The notes beneath the pieces were generated by a model. That model worked only from the letters and a program-made list of their open reading frames with translations. It made no database searches and had not been told where the DNA came from. Below, piece after piece: positions 25,125-33,904 of a DNA stretch of 57,952 bases. Each line of letters starts with the position of its first letter. Position 1 is the first letter of the stretch. The DNA comes from an uncultured Eubacteriales bacterium (GTDB taxonomy: Bacteria; Bacillota; Clostridia; Christensenellales; Aristaeellaceae). The translations under genes were made by a program, and so were the position numbers. The stretch spans positions 1 to 57,952 of the forward strand of contig OMZP01000008.1 in NCBI GenBank assembly GCA_900315585.1, written 5' to 3'.

Positions 25125-25147
25125 CTTTACTCTCCTTTGTTCCAGGC

Positions 25148-25213
25148 GAGAGTTTAGAGTTCAGAGTTTAGAGAATAGCGGCCATTCAATCCAAACTCTA
25201 AACTCTTATAACT

Positions 25214-25216
<3 letters not shown>
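25148..25216. repeat. AGAGTTTAGAGTT inverted-repeat hairpin inside the iron operon
   Basis: GAGAGTTTAGAGTTCAGAG pairs with the downstream CCAAACTCTAAACTCTT arm. The right edge touches the TAG stop codon of the ATPase gene. It occupies the only sizeable gap between ATPase and DUF4418. Confidence 0.8.
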
Positions 25217-25888
<672 letters not shown>

Positions 25889-25890
25889 AT

Positions 25891-27414
25891 TTACTCTCCT
25901 TTCAGGACTAACGCCGGATCGATGGCCATGGCCCGCTTGATGGGCGCGAGGCAGCTGACGGCGGCGATCGCCACCGACACCAGCACCGTCACCGGCAGCA
26001 GCAGCGGCTGGAACGTGATGGACGAACCGAACACGTTCACGCTCACCACCTGGGCGAACACGAAGCCCAGCACCGCCCCCAGCACGCCGCCCAGCGTGCC
26101 CAGGAAGATGCCCTCGCCCAGGAACTCGCCGCGGATGGAATTGTCCGACGCGCCCAGGGCCTTGCGCAGGCCGATCTCCCGGCGGCGCTCCGAGACCACC
26201 GCCATCATCGTGGTGGACACGCAGATCATCGTCAGAAGCAGCACGACCACCGTCACCAGGAACACCAGCGCCTGCAGCTTGCCCAGCACCGCCGTCTCCG
26301 ACTTGGTGACGCGCTTCACCAGTCGCGCCGTAACGCCGTTGTCCTCTTCGGTGATTCCCTCGGCGTAGGCGTTCAGCTGGTCCTCCTCGGCGGAGACGGA
26401 CAGCTCCGCCACGTCCAGCCTGTCCTCGCCGGTCAGGGCCTCCAGATCCGAAAGGGCCATGAATATATAGCCCTCTTCCTCGCCGCCGGTGACCAGGATG
26501 CCGGACACGGTGTACTTCATGGTTCGGGGCTGGCTGGCGGCGGAGGCGGTGCGCGCGCCGTTCAGCGCGTTCACGATGGCCGAGGAGGTCACCGTCGCTC
26601 CGGTCAGGGCGTCCACCTCGTCGCTGCCCTCCGGGGCCGCGGACATGGCGGTGCGGATGCCCGCGCCCGCGTTCTCGTCGGTCACATTCGTAAGGCGCAG
26701 GGGCAGGGATTTTCCGACGAACTGATTCAGGAACGCCTCGTCGGTCTGGGCGCGGCCGCCGAACTCCGCCGTCTGGGTGGAGGCGTCCACGGTAATTTCC
26801 GCGATTTTGCCGTCCTCGCCCAACGTGGCGCTGATGGACACGGAGCCGCCGCTCCAGCCCTCGGCGCTTCCAGATAACATCGCCCCGGGCACCCAGTCCG
26901 CGGAGGCGTCGCCCTCCGCGACGGCCGTGGGCTGCCAGGTCAGCTCCATCTCCGAGCCCACCTTCACGCCGATGGTCTCGGCGATCTCCTTGCCCACCAA
27001 TATCTCCCGGGAGGCTGCGGGGTACGCGCCCTCCACGCTGAAATAGGGGCTGGTCTTCTGCACGGCGTCAAAGTCGGTGCCCGCCGTGGTGAAGGACTGC
27101 TGGCGGGATGTCATGTCCAATCGCACATAGCGATAGGGCGCCGCGCCCACCAGCGTCTCCTCCGGGAATCGGGAAAGGGTCTCCTCCAGCCGTGCCTCGG
27201 TCAGGGTCTCCCCGTCCGCCGGCATCAGCAGCATGTTCGCGCCGTAGGAGCGCATCTGCGCCCGCATCTGCCGAGGCACGTCATAGTAGATCGTCACCAG
27301 GCCCGCCAGGATCGTCGCGCCGATGCCGATGGACAGCAGCGCGATCAACATCCGGCTGCGCCGCCGAAGCAGCGAGGCGGTGATCATCCTTAGGAACATA
27401 CGTCGTTTAGTCAT
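25891..27414 (-). CDS. FtsX/MacB-type ABC permease with embedded FMN-binding domain
   Basis: The product is 507 aa. One N-terminal helix (MLIALLSIGIGATILAGLV) is followed by a long extracytoplasmic domain and three C-terminal FtsX helices with ERRREIGLRKALG. Inside the extracytoplasmic region, residues about 175-282 form an FMN_bind domain: GWSGG (186-190), then GEDGKIAEITVD, and the flavinylation motif DALTGATVT (residues 268-276) followed by SSAIVNALNGA. The sister permease next door lacks this insertion, so the domain is a lineage addition. The encoded ApbE could load FMN here. The likely role is flavin-mediated electron transfer within an iron-handling transporter (inference). The start follows GGAGG at 6 nt. 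Confidence 0.9.
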   Translation of the reverse strand: MTKRRMFLRMITASLLRRRSRMLIALLSIGIGATILAGLVTIYYDVPRQMRAQMRSYGANMLLMPADGETLTEARLEETLSRFPEETLVGAAPYRYVRLDMTSRQQSFTTAGTDFDAVQKTSPYFSVEGAYPAASREILVGKEIAETIGVKVGSEMELTWQPTAVAEGDASADWVPGAMLSGSAEGWSGGSVSISATLGEDGKIAEITVDASTQTAEFGGRAQTDEAFLNQFVGKSLPLRLTNVTDENAGAGIRTAMSAAPEGSDEVDALTGATVTSSAIVNALNGARTASAASQPRTMKYTVSGILVTGGEEEGYIFMALSDLEALTGEDRLDVAELSVSAEEDQLNAYAEGITEEDNGVTARLVKRVTKSETAVLGKLQALVFLVTVVVLLLTMICVSTTMMAVVSERRREIGLRKALGASDNSIRGEFLGEGIFLGTLGGVLGAVLGFVFAQVVSVNVFGSSITFQPLLLPVTVLVSVAIAAVSCLAPIKRAMAIDPALVLKGE

Positions 27415-27450
27415 GTTATGCCTCCAACGTAACGATGAGAGGGTTTATTC

Positions 27451-27524
27451 AGTGAGGAGTTTGGAGTGAGGAGTTGACAGCGGCTGCAGCGCGGTTCTCT
27501 CAAACTCCACACTCCACACTCAAA
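27451..27524. repeat. GGAGTTTGGAGTGAGGAGTT inverted-repeat hairpin in the iron operon
   Basis: A left arm (GAGGAGTTTGGAGTGAGGAG) and a right arm (CTCAAACTCCACACTCC) can pair. It ends directly at the TGA stop codon of the upstream permease gene and fills the gap before the FMN-domain permease. Confidence 0.78.
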
Positions 27525-28823
27525 TCAGTGTCCTCCGTGCAGCACCTCGGCGGGCTTGAGCCGCAGCACCATCCGGATGGCCGGGATGCTGCCCGCGATG
27601 GTGACCAGGGCGATCAGCCCCGCCACGATGGGGATCACCGTGGGGTTCATCTCCACCGCCGAGCCGAACACGCTGCGCCCGATCAGCTGGGCGAAGCCGA
27701 AGCCCATGAAGTAACCCGCGGCGAAGCCCAGCAGCGCCGTGATCAGGATCTCCGTCATCACCACGCCGGTGATGCTCCGGTCCTTCGCGCCGATGGCCTT
27801 CAACAGGCCGATCTCCTGGGCGCGCTCCATGACGGAGGCAGTGACCAGGTTGGAGATGCCCAGGGCCGAACCGATCAGGCTCAGGGCCGTGATCAGGATC
27901 ATCAAAAGCTTCGTCTTGTCCAGGATGGTGCCCTCGCTCTCGGCCACCTGCCGAACGGCGCTGGCCACGGAGCCGGTGATGACCTCCTGGATCTGGTAGC
28001 AGATGGCGCTGACGTAGGCCGTACAGTACCAGGTCTCATAGTCGCGGCTGGTGAGGGCCGCGGGGTTGCGGGCGGCGCGGCGGGCCAGGTCGTTGTCCGG
28101 GGTGGTCAGGGCGGAGACCTCGATGGAGGTCACCTTGCCGTCCCGGTCGGTCAGGGCCTGCACCGCGTCCAGCGTGGCGAAGATCTGGCTGTCCTCGTCG
28201 CCGCCGGCGTCGTAGATGCCCACGATCTTGGCGTCGAGCGCGCCTTCGGGCCCGGTGAGGGCGACGGTCTCGCCCACGGTCCACCGCTTTTCCTCCGCCA
28301 GCAGCGCGCCGACCATGATCTCATTGCCCGCGTCTGCGTCGGCCTCGTCCAGCCAGCGCCCGTCGGTGATCTCCCACCAGGAGCGCATGCCCACCACGCC
28401 CGCGTCCAGCTCCTCGCCGGTGGGCAGGGCCAGGTGGTGGTTGAACCAAGTGCCCACGACCTGGGCGCTGGAGCCGTCCGGCAGGGCGACCTGGGTGTCC
28501 AGGAAGGGGGTGAAGTCCACGATGTTGAAGGCCCAGAAGATGGTCTTGAGCTTGCCCAGCTCGTCCTCCCTCAGGTAGGCCGCGTTCAGTGCCTCTCCGT
28601 TCTCCCCGGTGTCGTAGATGTCGGAGAGCAGCGAAACGTCCTTGGGCTTGACGGTGATGTTCGCGCCGTAGTTTTTCAGTTCCTTGTTGACCTTGTCCTC
28701 CACGTCCATGACCACGTTCAGCATGCCGGTGGCCAGGGACGCGCCCAGGGCGATGGTGATGGCGATGAGCAGCATCTTGCCCTTCTGGTGGAACAGCACG
28801 CCTTTGATCATTCTGAATAGCAT
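27525..28823 (-). CDS. FtsX/MacB-type ABC permease of the FTR1-P19 iron operon
   Basis: The product is 432 aa from the ATG at 28823, which has GGAGGG 7 nt upstream. Architecture: N-terminal helix (MLLIAITIALGASLATGML), extracytoplasmic MacB-like domain of about 240 residues and three C-terminal helices including ERAQEIGLLKAIGA. It has no FMN-attachment motif. It is paired with the next permease (25891-27414) as a probable heterodimer. It is homologous in position to Cj1661/Cj1662 of the Campylobacter p19 locus. Confidence 0.88.
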   Translation of the reverse strand: MLFRMIKGVLFHQKGKMLLIAITIALGASLATGMLNVVMDVEDKVNKELKNYGANITVKPKDVSLLSDIYDTGENGEALNAAYLREDELGKLKTIFWAFNIVDFTPFLDTQVALPDGSSAQVVGTWFNHHLALPTGEELDAGVVGMRSWWEITDGRWLDEADADAGNEIMVGALLAEEKRWTVGETVALTGPEGALDAKIVGIYDAGGDEDSQIFATLDAVQALTDRDGKVTSIEVSALTTPDNDLARRAARNPAALTSRDYETWYCTAYVSAICYQIQEVITGSVASAVRQVAESEGTILDKTKLLMILITALSLIGSALGISNLVTASVMERAQEIGLLKAIGAKDRSITGVVMTEILITALLGFAAGYFMGFGFAQLIGRSVFGSAVEMNPTVIPIVAGLIALVTIAGSIPAIRMVLRLKPAEVLHGGH

Positions 28824-28836
28824 CTCTGTTCCCTCC

Positions 28837-30126
28837 TCACTTGAACTCGCGCTCACCGGCGACGATGTCGGACAGCTTGAAGATCAGGTTGCCGTCCCCC
28901 ACCTCGTAGCCCAGCGGGATGGGGTTGCAGCCGCCCTTGAAGCCGATGGTGTTGATGTTCATCACCACGTCGCACCGCCGGCAGACCACCTGGCCGCCCC
29001 GCTCGTAGTAGCCCGCGTTGCCGCAGACATCGCAGGCGTCCAGGCCCACGCCGAAGGCGGCGGAGTTGGGCTTGCGCACCACGATCCAGCGCACGTCGAC
29101 GCCGTTCTCGGTGCGGTATTCAAAGCGGTGCAGGTGGAAGTCGTTCACGGCCTCCAGCGGCACGTAGATGTTTTCCTCGTCCACGGTGTAGGTCTCCGGG
29201 GCGGAGAGCTCGATCACCCGGGTGTCGTAGCCCTTCACCGCCGTCATGAAGCCGATAAAGACCAGCAGGGCCGCCGCCGCCGCGCCAGCCATGCGGCGAT
29301 AGTGCCGGTGGTTGGCCCGGAGCTTGCGCCGCTGGGCGGGATTCTCCCAGGGCTCGGTGACGTGGACGTTCCGCATGAAGCAGATCACCAGCACCGCCGC
29401 GGCGATCGCAGCAATGGCCCAGATGAACAGCATGGACTGGTTCGCCGTGAACATCATCCAGTCACCGATGAAGCCAAAGCGTTCGGCGTCGTATTTCACC
29501 GGCCAGTTCAGCCACTTGGCCCGGTTCACCCAGGGTACGAAGAAGCGGCCGAAGCAGTAGACGGCGTCGATGACGGTCGCGGCGGTCAGAAGCCCGGTGA
29601 CGGTGGACACGGGCTTGATATGGAGAGCGCACAGATAGACCAGGCGCGAATACGCAAGCAGCAGGACGAGGGCGATCAGGTAACCCGCCATGCGCACCAT
29701 GTAGTAGCCGGACAGGTAGCCGTTGCCCATCGTGTTGAAGTTGAAGGGATAGAGCATCACGCCGGGCAGGTGATAGAAGATCACCACGGCGGAGACGCCC
29801 GCGCCGGCGACGGCCAGCAGGGTCTTCCCCGCGCTCTTCCTGTCATCCTCCCTGCGCCCGAAGATCAGGCAGAGGACGACGAAGGCGATGATGAACGCCA
29901 GCGTGACGGCGTAGATGTAGTGGTTCCAGTGGCTGGACACGATCTTGTTTGTGGTGCCCTTGACCGCCGCCAGCGCCGCCGAGGCGAGCACCGAGGCGAT
30001 GATGGCCCCGGCGTGCACCCGACGCCCGGTCTTGCCGCAGACGCGGTTAAGCGCCGCGTGCATCAGCGTGACCAGCGTCACCGTGACGAACAGGTCCTGG
30101 GTCACCGTCCAGAGATATTTCAGCAT
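28837..30126 (-). CDS. DUF2318 polytopic membrane protein with cysteine-rich C-terminal domain
   Basis: The product is about 429 aa with roughly eight or nine membrane helices and a C-terminal extracytoplasmic DUF2318 domain. The domain shows two CxxC pairs (CDVC and CRRC, residues about 365-385) and the hallmark MNINTIGFKGGCNPIPL. The cysteines suggest a metal or Fe-S site. DUF2318 proteins accompany P19 and FTR1 (for example Cj1660) and have been implicated in iron uptake. The second of two nearby ATGs is preferred because GGGAGG is 7 nt away. The stop is 13 nt before the first FtsX permease. Confidence 0.88.
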   Translation of the reverse strand: MLKYLWTVTQDLFVTVTLVTLMHAALNRVCGKTGRRVHAGAIIASVLASAALAAVKGTTNKIVSSHWNHYIYAVTLAFIIAFVVLCLIFGRREDDRKSAGKTLLAVAGAGVSAVVIFYHLPGVMLYPFNFNTMGNGYLSGYYMVRMAGYLIALVLLLAYSRLVYLCALHIKPVSTVTGLLTAATVIDAVYCFGRFFVPWVNRAKWLNWPVKYDAERFGFIGDWMMFTANQSMLFIWAIAAIAAAVLVICFMRNVHVTEPWENPAQRRKLRANHRHYRRMAGAAAAALLVFIGFMTAVKGYDTRVIELSAPETYTVDEENIYVPLEAVNDFHLHRFEYRTENGVDVRWIVVRKPNSAAFGVGLDACDVCGNAGYYERGGQVVCRRCDVVMNINTIGFKGGCNPIPLGYEVGDGNLIFKLSDIVAGEREFK

Positions 30127-30216
30127 TTTCATGCCTCCCGATGGTCATTGGGAAACGTTTTTTGCAAGAGTTAACACGTGTAAACGCGCATTTAACAAAG
30201 GTCTTTAACGCACGGA

Positions 30217-30254
30217 CTGCTGATGCCCATCCCCCGCGGATGGCGCATCAGCAG
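30217..30254. other. Hairpin between P19 and DUF2318 genes
   Basis: CTGCTGATGC and CCATCC pair with GGATGG and GCATCAGCAG around a short CCCGC loop, with one bulge. No T-run follows on the leftward (operon) strand, so readthrough with partial attenuation or RNA stabilisation is more likely than full termination. The rest of 30133-30323 shows nothing recognisable. Confidence 0.5.
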
Positions 30255-30323
30255 CGCGCATGTTTTGCTTTTGCCGGTCAGAGCTTGTCTTTCCGGCGCT
30301 GTCCCTCGTTCAGGGTGTGGCGA

Positions 30324-30872
30324 TTACCACTCCTTGACGAAGTTCCAGCCGGTCCAGGTCGCGGTCAGCGGCTCGGTCCAGAACTCGTCGGCCTCAACGC
30401 CGGTCTCGGAGTCCACGTGCAGCAGGTAGCCCTGCTCAGCGGGGCTCTTGATGGACAGAGTGATGCTGTACTCGCCCTCGGGCAGCGCGATGTTGTTGCC
30501 GTAGTGGGGGCCGTCGGAAGCGGCCATGGGCATCATGGAGCCGGTCAGAACCTCGTTGCCGTCCTTGTCATTGATGGTGTAGTCGATGCTCAGATAGGGC
30601 ACCCACTCGCCCACGTTGAAGGAGTAGGGGTTCTCGTTGGCGGTCAGGTCCACTTCGATGTGCAGGTCGGAGTCTTCCTTGGCGGCGGCCAGATCGGCGG
30701 GAGCCATGTCCACGGGCTGGAAGTACACCATACTCATGGTCATGAAGCCCACGTCCTGCTCGCCCTCGACGCCCAGCTCATACTCGTCAAAACCGGCCTC
30801 TTCGGCCATCGCGAACGCGGAAACGCTCAGCAGCATCAGGGCAGCCATCAGCAGGGCAAGAAACTTCTTCAT
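30324..30872 (-). CDS. P19/Tp34-type iron transport lipoprotein-like periplasmic-face protein
   Basis: The product is 182 aa with a signal peptide ending AFAMA. The mature part has all recognisable P19 metal-site positions: HxE at His71 and Glu73, the methionine cluster MMPM (113-116), DGPHYG with His123, and HVDSETG with His152. In Campylobacter P19 these residues bind copper/iron analogues, and the protein is needed for growth under iron limitation. It lies between FTR1 and DUF2318, the conserved order. AGGAGG precedes the start. Confidence 0.93.
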   Translation of the reverse strand: MKKFLALLMAALMLLSVSAFAMAEEAGFDEYELGVEGEQDVGFMTMSMVYFQPVDMAPADLAAAKEDSDLHIEVDLTANENPYSFNVGEWVPYLSIDYTINDKDGNEVLTGSMMPMAASDGPHYGNNIALPEGEYSITLSIKSPAEQGYLLHVDSETGVEADEFWTEPLTATWTGWNFVKEW

Positions 30873-30960
30873 GTGTGAATCCTCCTAAAAGAAATGTTGG
30901 TTTTTGTATCTTCAACGCGAGAGTGCGCGGGGCAGCCTCGCGTGGAGAACCGAATGCGTG

Positions 30961-31046
30961 AATGAAGGAATGAAGAATGAAGAAATTGAGATTGCTTCTG
31001 TCTGAATTATCAATTCCTAATTCCTCATTCCTAATTCCTAATTCCG
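30961..31046. repeat. GAATTAGGAATTAGG-type repeat between FTR1 and P19
   Basis: The right half is a run of ATTCCTAATTCC units and the left half contains AATGAAGGAATGAAGAATGA, giving imperfect inverted symmetry. The TAG stop and final Arg-Asn codons of FTR1 are read from the right end. A smaller hairpin (ACGCGAG/CTCGCGT) sits just left at 30915-30942. Confidence 0.75.
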
Positions 31047-32798
31047 TGCAGCGTATTGGGCCTTCAGCGCGTCGATCTTGCCGCGGTAGTGGGCGATCAT
31101 GAAGGTCACCAGCAGCACGATGGACAGGATCAGCTGGGGCACCAGTGTCTCCAGGTACGGGTAGATGCCGAAGATCTGGATCACGTCGTTCTCCGGGATG
31201 CCGGGCACATTGTACACCAGGTCGAACACGTTGCCCTCGGCCAGCTCCTTGATGCCGCTGCCCAGGAAGGCCACGCACATCACAGCCATCAGGATGCTCG
31301 TCGCGGTGAAGAACACCTTGATGGGCAGCTTGATGGAGAGCTTGGTGATGGCCAGGTAGACGAACACCAGCAGCACGCAGCCCGCGCCGAAGCCCGCCCA
31401 GACCATGCCGGCATTGCCCTCGGAGAGCATCGGCTGGTAGAACAGCACCACCTCCGCGCCCTCGCGGAACACGGACAGGAACGCGGTGAAGGCCAGGGCG
31501 AAGGCGCTGCCCTGCTCCACGGAGGACTGCACCTTGCCGTCGATGTAGCGGCTCCAGCTGGCGGCCTCCGCCTTGGAGATCATCCAGTTGGACACGTAGA
31601 ACAGCACGCACACGGCGATCAGGGCGGTGATGCCCTCGATGATCTCCTGGGCCAGGCCCGCGGTGGCGAAGGCGCTCTTGGCCCAGGCCAGGACCGCGGC
31701 GGCGGCGAAGGAGGCGGCAATGCCCGCCACGGCGCCGATGTAGACGTTCTTGAGGCTCTTGCCGTTGCCGGACTTGGTGAGATAGGCGATGATGGCGGCG
31801 ATCACCAGGATGGCCTCCAAGCCCTCGCGGACGATGATGCCGAAGGCGCCCAGGAAGGTGAGCAGCCGGGGGTCGCTCTGCTTGGGCTCCTCCACCACCT
31901 CCGCCTCCGTCGTCTCCCCAGCCTCAGCCGCGGCGGCGGCCTTCTCGGCGGCCTCCTGCTCGTCCAGCCGCTTGGCGGTGGACAGCAGCACCTGCTTGGC
32001 GGCATTGTTCTTCTTGCGGTACTTGGTGATGGAATACTTTTCCTCGCCGCCGTCCACCAGGTTATGCAGCGTCGTGAACACGTCCTCCACCTTCAGGCGA
32101 TCCTCCAGGGACAGCTCCTTGTAGATGGCGTGGTCCAGGCCGGATTCCTCGTACACCGTGTAGTAAGCGGTGTTCAGGTTGTCCTCGGCGGCCTCCAGGT
32201 CCTCTTCCATGTAGGCCTGATAGGAGGTGTCCAGCAGCTCGCGGGTCAGGCTCGCGGCCTCGTACCAGCTCTCGTACTTCGTCGCCGTATTGGGGTCGGC
32301 GGAGTACTCCGGATAGGGATCGGCGGAGACCAGCTCGCCGCCCTTGTACCACTTCATCTCGCTCTGGACGCCGCCCTGCTGGGAAGCCAGCTTGTTGCCG
32401 TCCTCGCGGATCATGCCCTTCAGCTTCACCAGGGCCGTGCGCACGGACACGCGGGTGTCAGCGGCGGTATTGTCCTTCTTCACGGCGGCCTTGCAGGCGG
32501 AGAACTGCATCTCCACGGCGTTCTTGCGGTTGCCGGAGATGTAGCTCAGGGTCTGGCGCTCGAAGCCGGTGGTCTCGTAGACGCGGAAGTAGGCGTTGCT
32601 GACATTGTTGTAGGCCGTCGCGGCATCCCCGTTCAGGAAATCCTCGAAGGCCGTGTCCAGGTATTTGTCGATTTCGTCCGAAGCGTCTGCCCAGCGGGTG
32701 TCCTCGCCGGATTCCGCCAGCACGGGCAGGCTCTGCATCAGCAGCAGCATGGCCAGCAGGCACAGCATCATGACGCGGGAGAAACGGGTTCGGTTCAT
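31038..32798 (-). CDS. FTR1-family iron permease with N-terminal extracytoplasmic domain
   Basis: The product is 586 aa. A signal peptide is followed by an extracytoplasmic domain of about 270 residues, an Ala/Glu linker, and a seven-helix FTR1 domain. The two iron-binding RExxE motifs are present: REGLE (324-328) and REGAE (445-449). FTR1 proteins move iron across the membrane after redox conversion at the surface. It is the first gene of the iron operon, faces the divergent AraC/DtxR regulator pair, and AAGGGAG precedes the ATG. The last two residues come from a repeat, a minor change. Confidence 0.94.
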   Translation of the reverse strand: MNRTRFSRVMMLCLLAMLLLMQSLPVLAESGEDTRWADASDEIDKYLDTAFEDFLNGDAATAYNNVSNAYFRVYETTGFERQTLSYISGNRKNAVEMQFSACKAAVKKDNTAADTRVSVRTALVKLKGMIREDGNKLASQQGGVQSEMKWYKGGELVSADPYPEYSADPNTATKYESWYEAASLTRELLDTSYQAYMEEDLEAAEDNLNTAYYTVYEESGLDHAIYKELSLEDRLKVEDVFTTLHNLVDGGEEKYSITKYRKKNNAAKQVLLSTAKRLDEQEAAEKAAAAAEAGETTEAEVVEEPKQSDPRLLTFLGAFGIIVREGLEAILVIAAIIAYLTKSGNGKSLKNVYIGAVAGIAASFAAAAVLAWAKSAFATAGLAQEIIEGITALIAVCVLFYVSNWMISKAEAASWSRYIDGKVQSSVEQGSAFALAFTAFLSVFREGAEVVLFYQPMLSEGNAGMVWAGFGAGCVLLVFVYLAITKLSIKLPIKVFFTATSILMAVMCVAFLGSGIKELAEGNVFDLVYNVPGIPENDVIQIFGIYPYLETLVPQLILSIVLLVTFMIAHYRGKIDALKAQYAARN

Positions 32799-32861
32799 AT
32801 TGTAAGCTCCCTTTCCGGCCCGGCATTGGCTCGGGTCGCGCGGATCGTTATGTTATCTAAA

Positions 32862-32886
32862 CTTAACAAATGTTAGTCTCTCCTAA
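32862..32886. promoter_or_regulatory. Candidate metal-regulator operator upstream of FTR1
   Basis: CTTAACAAATGTTAG (32862-32876) is an imperfect palindrome, and TTAGTCTCTCCTAA (32873-32886) overlaps it. The TTAG/CTAA half-sites resemble the TTAGGTTA arms of DtxR/IdeR iron boxes. They lie about 65-90 bp upstream of the FTR1 start. A clear -35/-10 pair was not found. Confidence 0.4.
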
Positions 32887-33011
32887 TCCGCGGTCATTAT
32901 TTTAGCACATTCTCCGGGCCCCTGCTATTCCAATATTGACTTATTCGCCGCTAAACGTTGTCTGAAATTGACTTTTTACATCTGCCTACTGGATTCATAA
33001 GTTATTTTATG

Positions 33012-33039
33012 CTAACATATATTAGGTTAAATAAACTAA
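33012..33039. promoter_or_regulatory. Candidate DtxR-like operator upstream of the regulator pair
   Basis: CTAACATATATTAG (33012-33025) is a near-perfect palindrome and overlaps TTAGGTTAAATAAACTAA (33022-33039), whose left arm equals the TTAGGTTA half-site of DtxR/IdeR boxes. It ends 15 nt before the AraC-type start codon, so a bound regulator would block this transcript. TTGACT at 32968 is a possible -35. Confidence 0.45.
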
Positions 33040-33054
33040 TCAGAGGTGGGCATC

Positions 33055-33435
33055 ATGAGCGAGGAGGCGCGCCGCGCGGCGAAATCCACAGGCCGTGTCG
33101 ATTCCGGCAAGGCCTTGTCCGAGGCTGCCCAGGCCTACATCGACGCCCACAGCGCCGAAAAGTTCTCCCTGCAAGCCCTGTCGGACGCGCTTTTCGTGAA
33201 CGGCAGCTACCTGCTTCGGGTGTTCAAGGCGCGTACGGGCCACACGCTGCTCTGGTATCACAATCATGTGCGCTGCGAAAACGCCAAGGCGCTGCTGCTG
33301 GACGGCGAAAAGAGCATCTCCCAGGCGGGCGAGGAAGCCGGCTTTGTATCCTCTGCCCACTTCTCCCATGTTTTCAAGAAGATGACCGGCGTCACCCCCA
33401 CCGAATATCGCGTCTCCCACCGGGATGAGCTTTGA
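33055..33435 (+). CDS. AraC-type helix-turn-helix regulator (DNA-binding domain only)
   Basis: The product is 126 aa and consists almost only of the two helix-turn-helix units of the AraC/XylS family: FSLQALSDALFVNGSYLLRV, then ISQAGEEAGFVSSAHFSHVF with the family end GVTPTEYR. There is no separate ligand-binding domain, so it may act as a small standalone activator. The ATG follows AGAGGTG. It is divergent from the FTR1 operon and 8 nt upstream of the DtxR-like gene, which suggests joint control of iron genes. Confidence 0.88.
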   Translation: MSEEARRAAKSTGRVDSGKALSEAAQAYIDAHSAEKFSLQALSDALFVNGSYLLRVFKARTGHTLLWYHNHVRCENAKALLLDGEKSISQAGEEAGFVSSAHFSHVFKKMTGVTPTEYRVSHRDEL

Positions 33436-33443
33436 GGTTGTCC

Positions 33444-33863
33444 ATGGAGAAGCGTGAGAAGACCGGCCGCGTGATCAGCGGCGCGACGCTGGACCGCTAC
33501 CTGGCGGCCATCCTGGGGCTTCGGCGTCGGCTGGCCATCGTGCGTTCCGTGGATGTGGCGAGTTACCTGGGCTACTCCAAGGCCTGCGTGTGCGTGACCG
33601 TGAAGCAGATGATCCAGGAGGAGCTGGTGCTGGTGGAGCGTCACGGCGCGCTGGTCCTCTCCCCCGAGGGCGAGCGCCGGGCCCGGGCCCACCTGGAGCG
33701 GTGCGACTACTTCCGGGGACTGCTGCTGGAATCCGGCGTGGAGGCCGAGGCCGCCCGGCAGGAGGCCGACGCCATCACCCGCGCCCTCTCCGGCAATTCC
33801 TTTGAAGCCCTGCGCAGCTACCTGGTCAGCCAGGGCGTGCCCGCCCCGCAGATTGCGGAATGA
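33444..33863 (+). CDS. DtxR/MntR-family metal-dependent regulator
   Basis: The product is 139 aa. The N-terminal winged helix (VRSVDVASYLGYSKACVCV) and the helical dimerisation region with HxxC-like positions (LERCDYFRGLLLESGVEAE) match short MntR-type members that lack an SH3 domain. These repress metal uptake genes when loaded with Fe2+ or Mn2+. Residues after READAIT fit the family's AxxDACxIEH region only loosely, so metal ligands may differ. Position beside FTR1 supports iron control. The start has GAGG 6 nt upstream. Confidence 0.82.
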   Translation: MEKREKTGRVISGATLDRYLAAILGLRRRLAIVRSVDVASYLGYSKACVCVTVKQMIQEELVLVERHGALVLSPEGERRARAHLERCDYFRGLLLESGVEAEAARQEADAITRALSGNSFEALRSYLVSQGVPAPQIAE

Positions 33864-33868
33864 AAAGA

Positions 33869-33904
33869 GGGGCTGTCTCAAAACATATGTTTTGAGACAG
33901 CCCC
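33869..33904 (+). terminator. Hairpin after the DtxR-like gene
   Basis: GGGGCTGTCTCAAAACAT pairs with ATGTTTTGAGACAGCCCC, forming a perfect stem 5 nt after the stop codon. There is no T-run. This stem sequence is itself reminiscent of a hairpin type often seen at 3' ends in Bacillota. Confidence 0.65.

Noticed and set aside
32799..33054. Fur box controlling FTR1
   Set aside because: No sequence close to the Fur consensus GATAATGATAATCATTATC was found; DtxR-like half-sites fit better.
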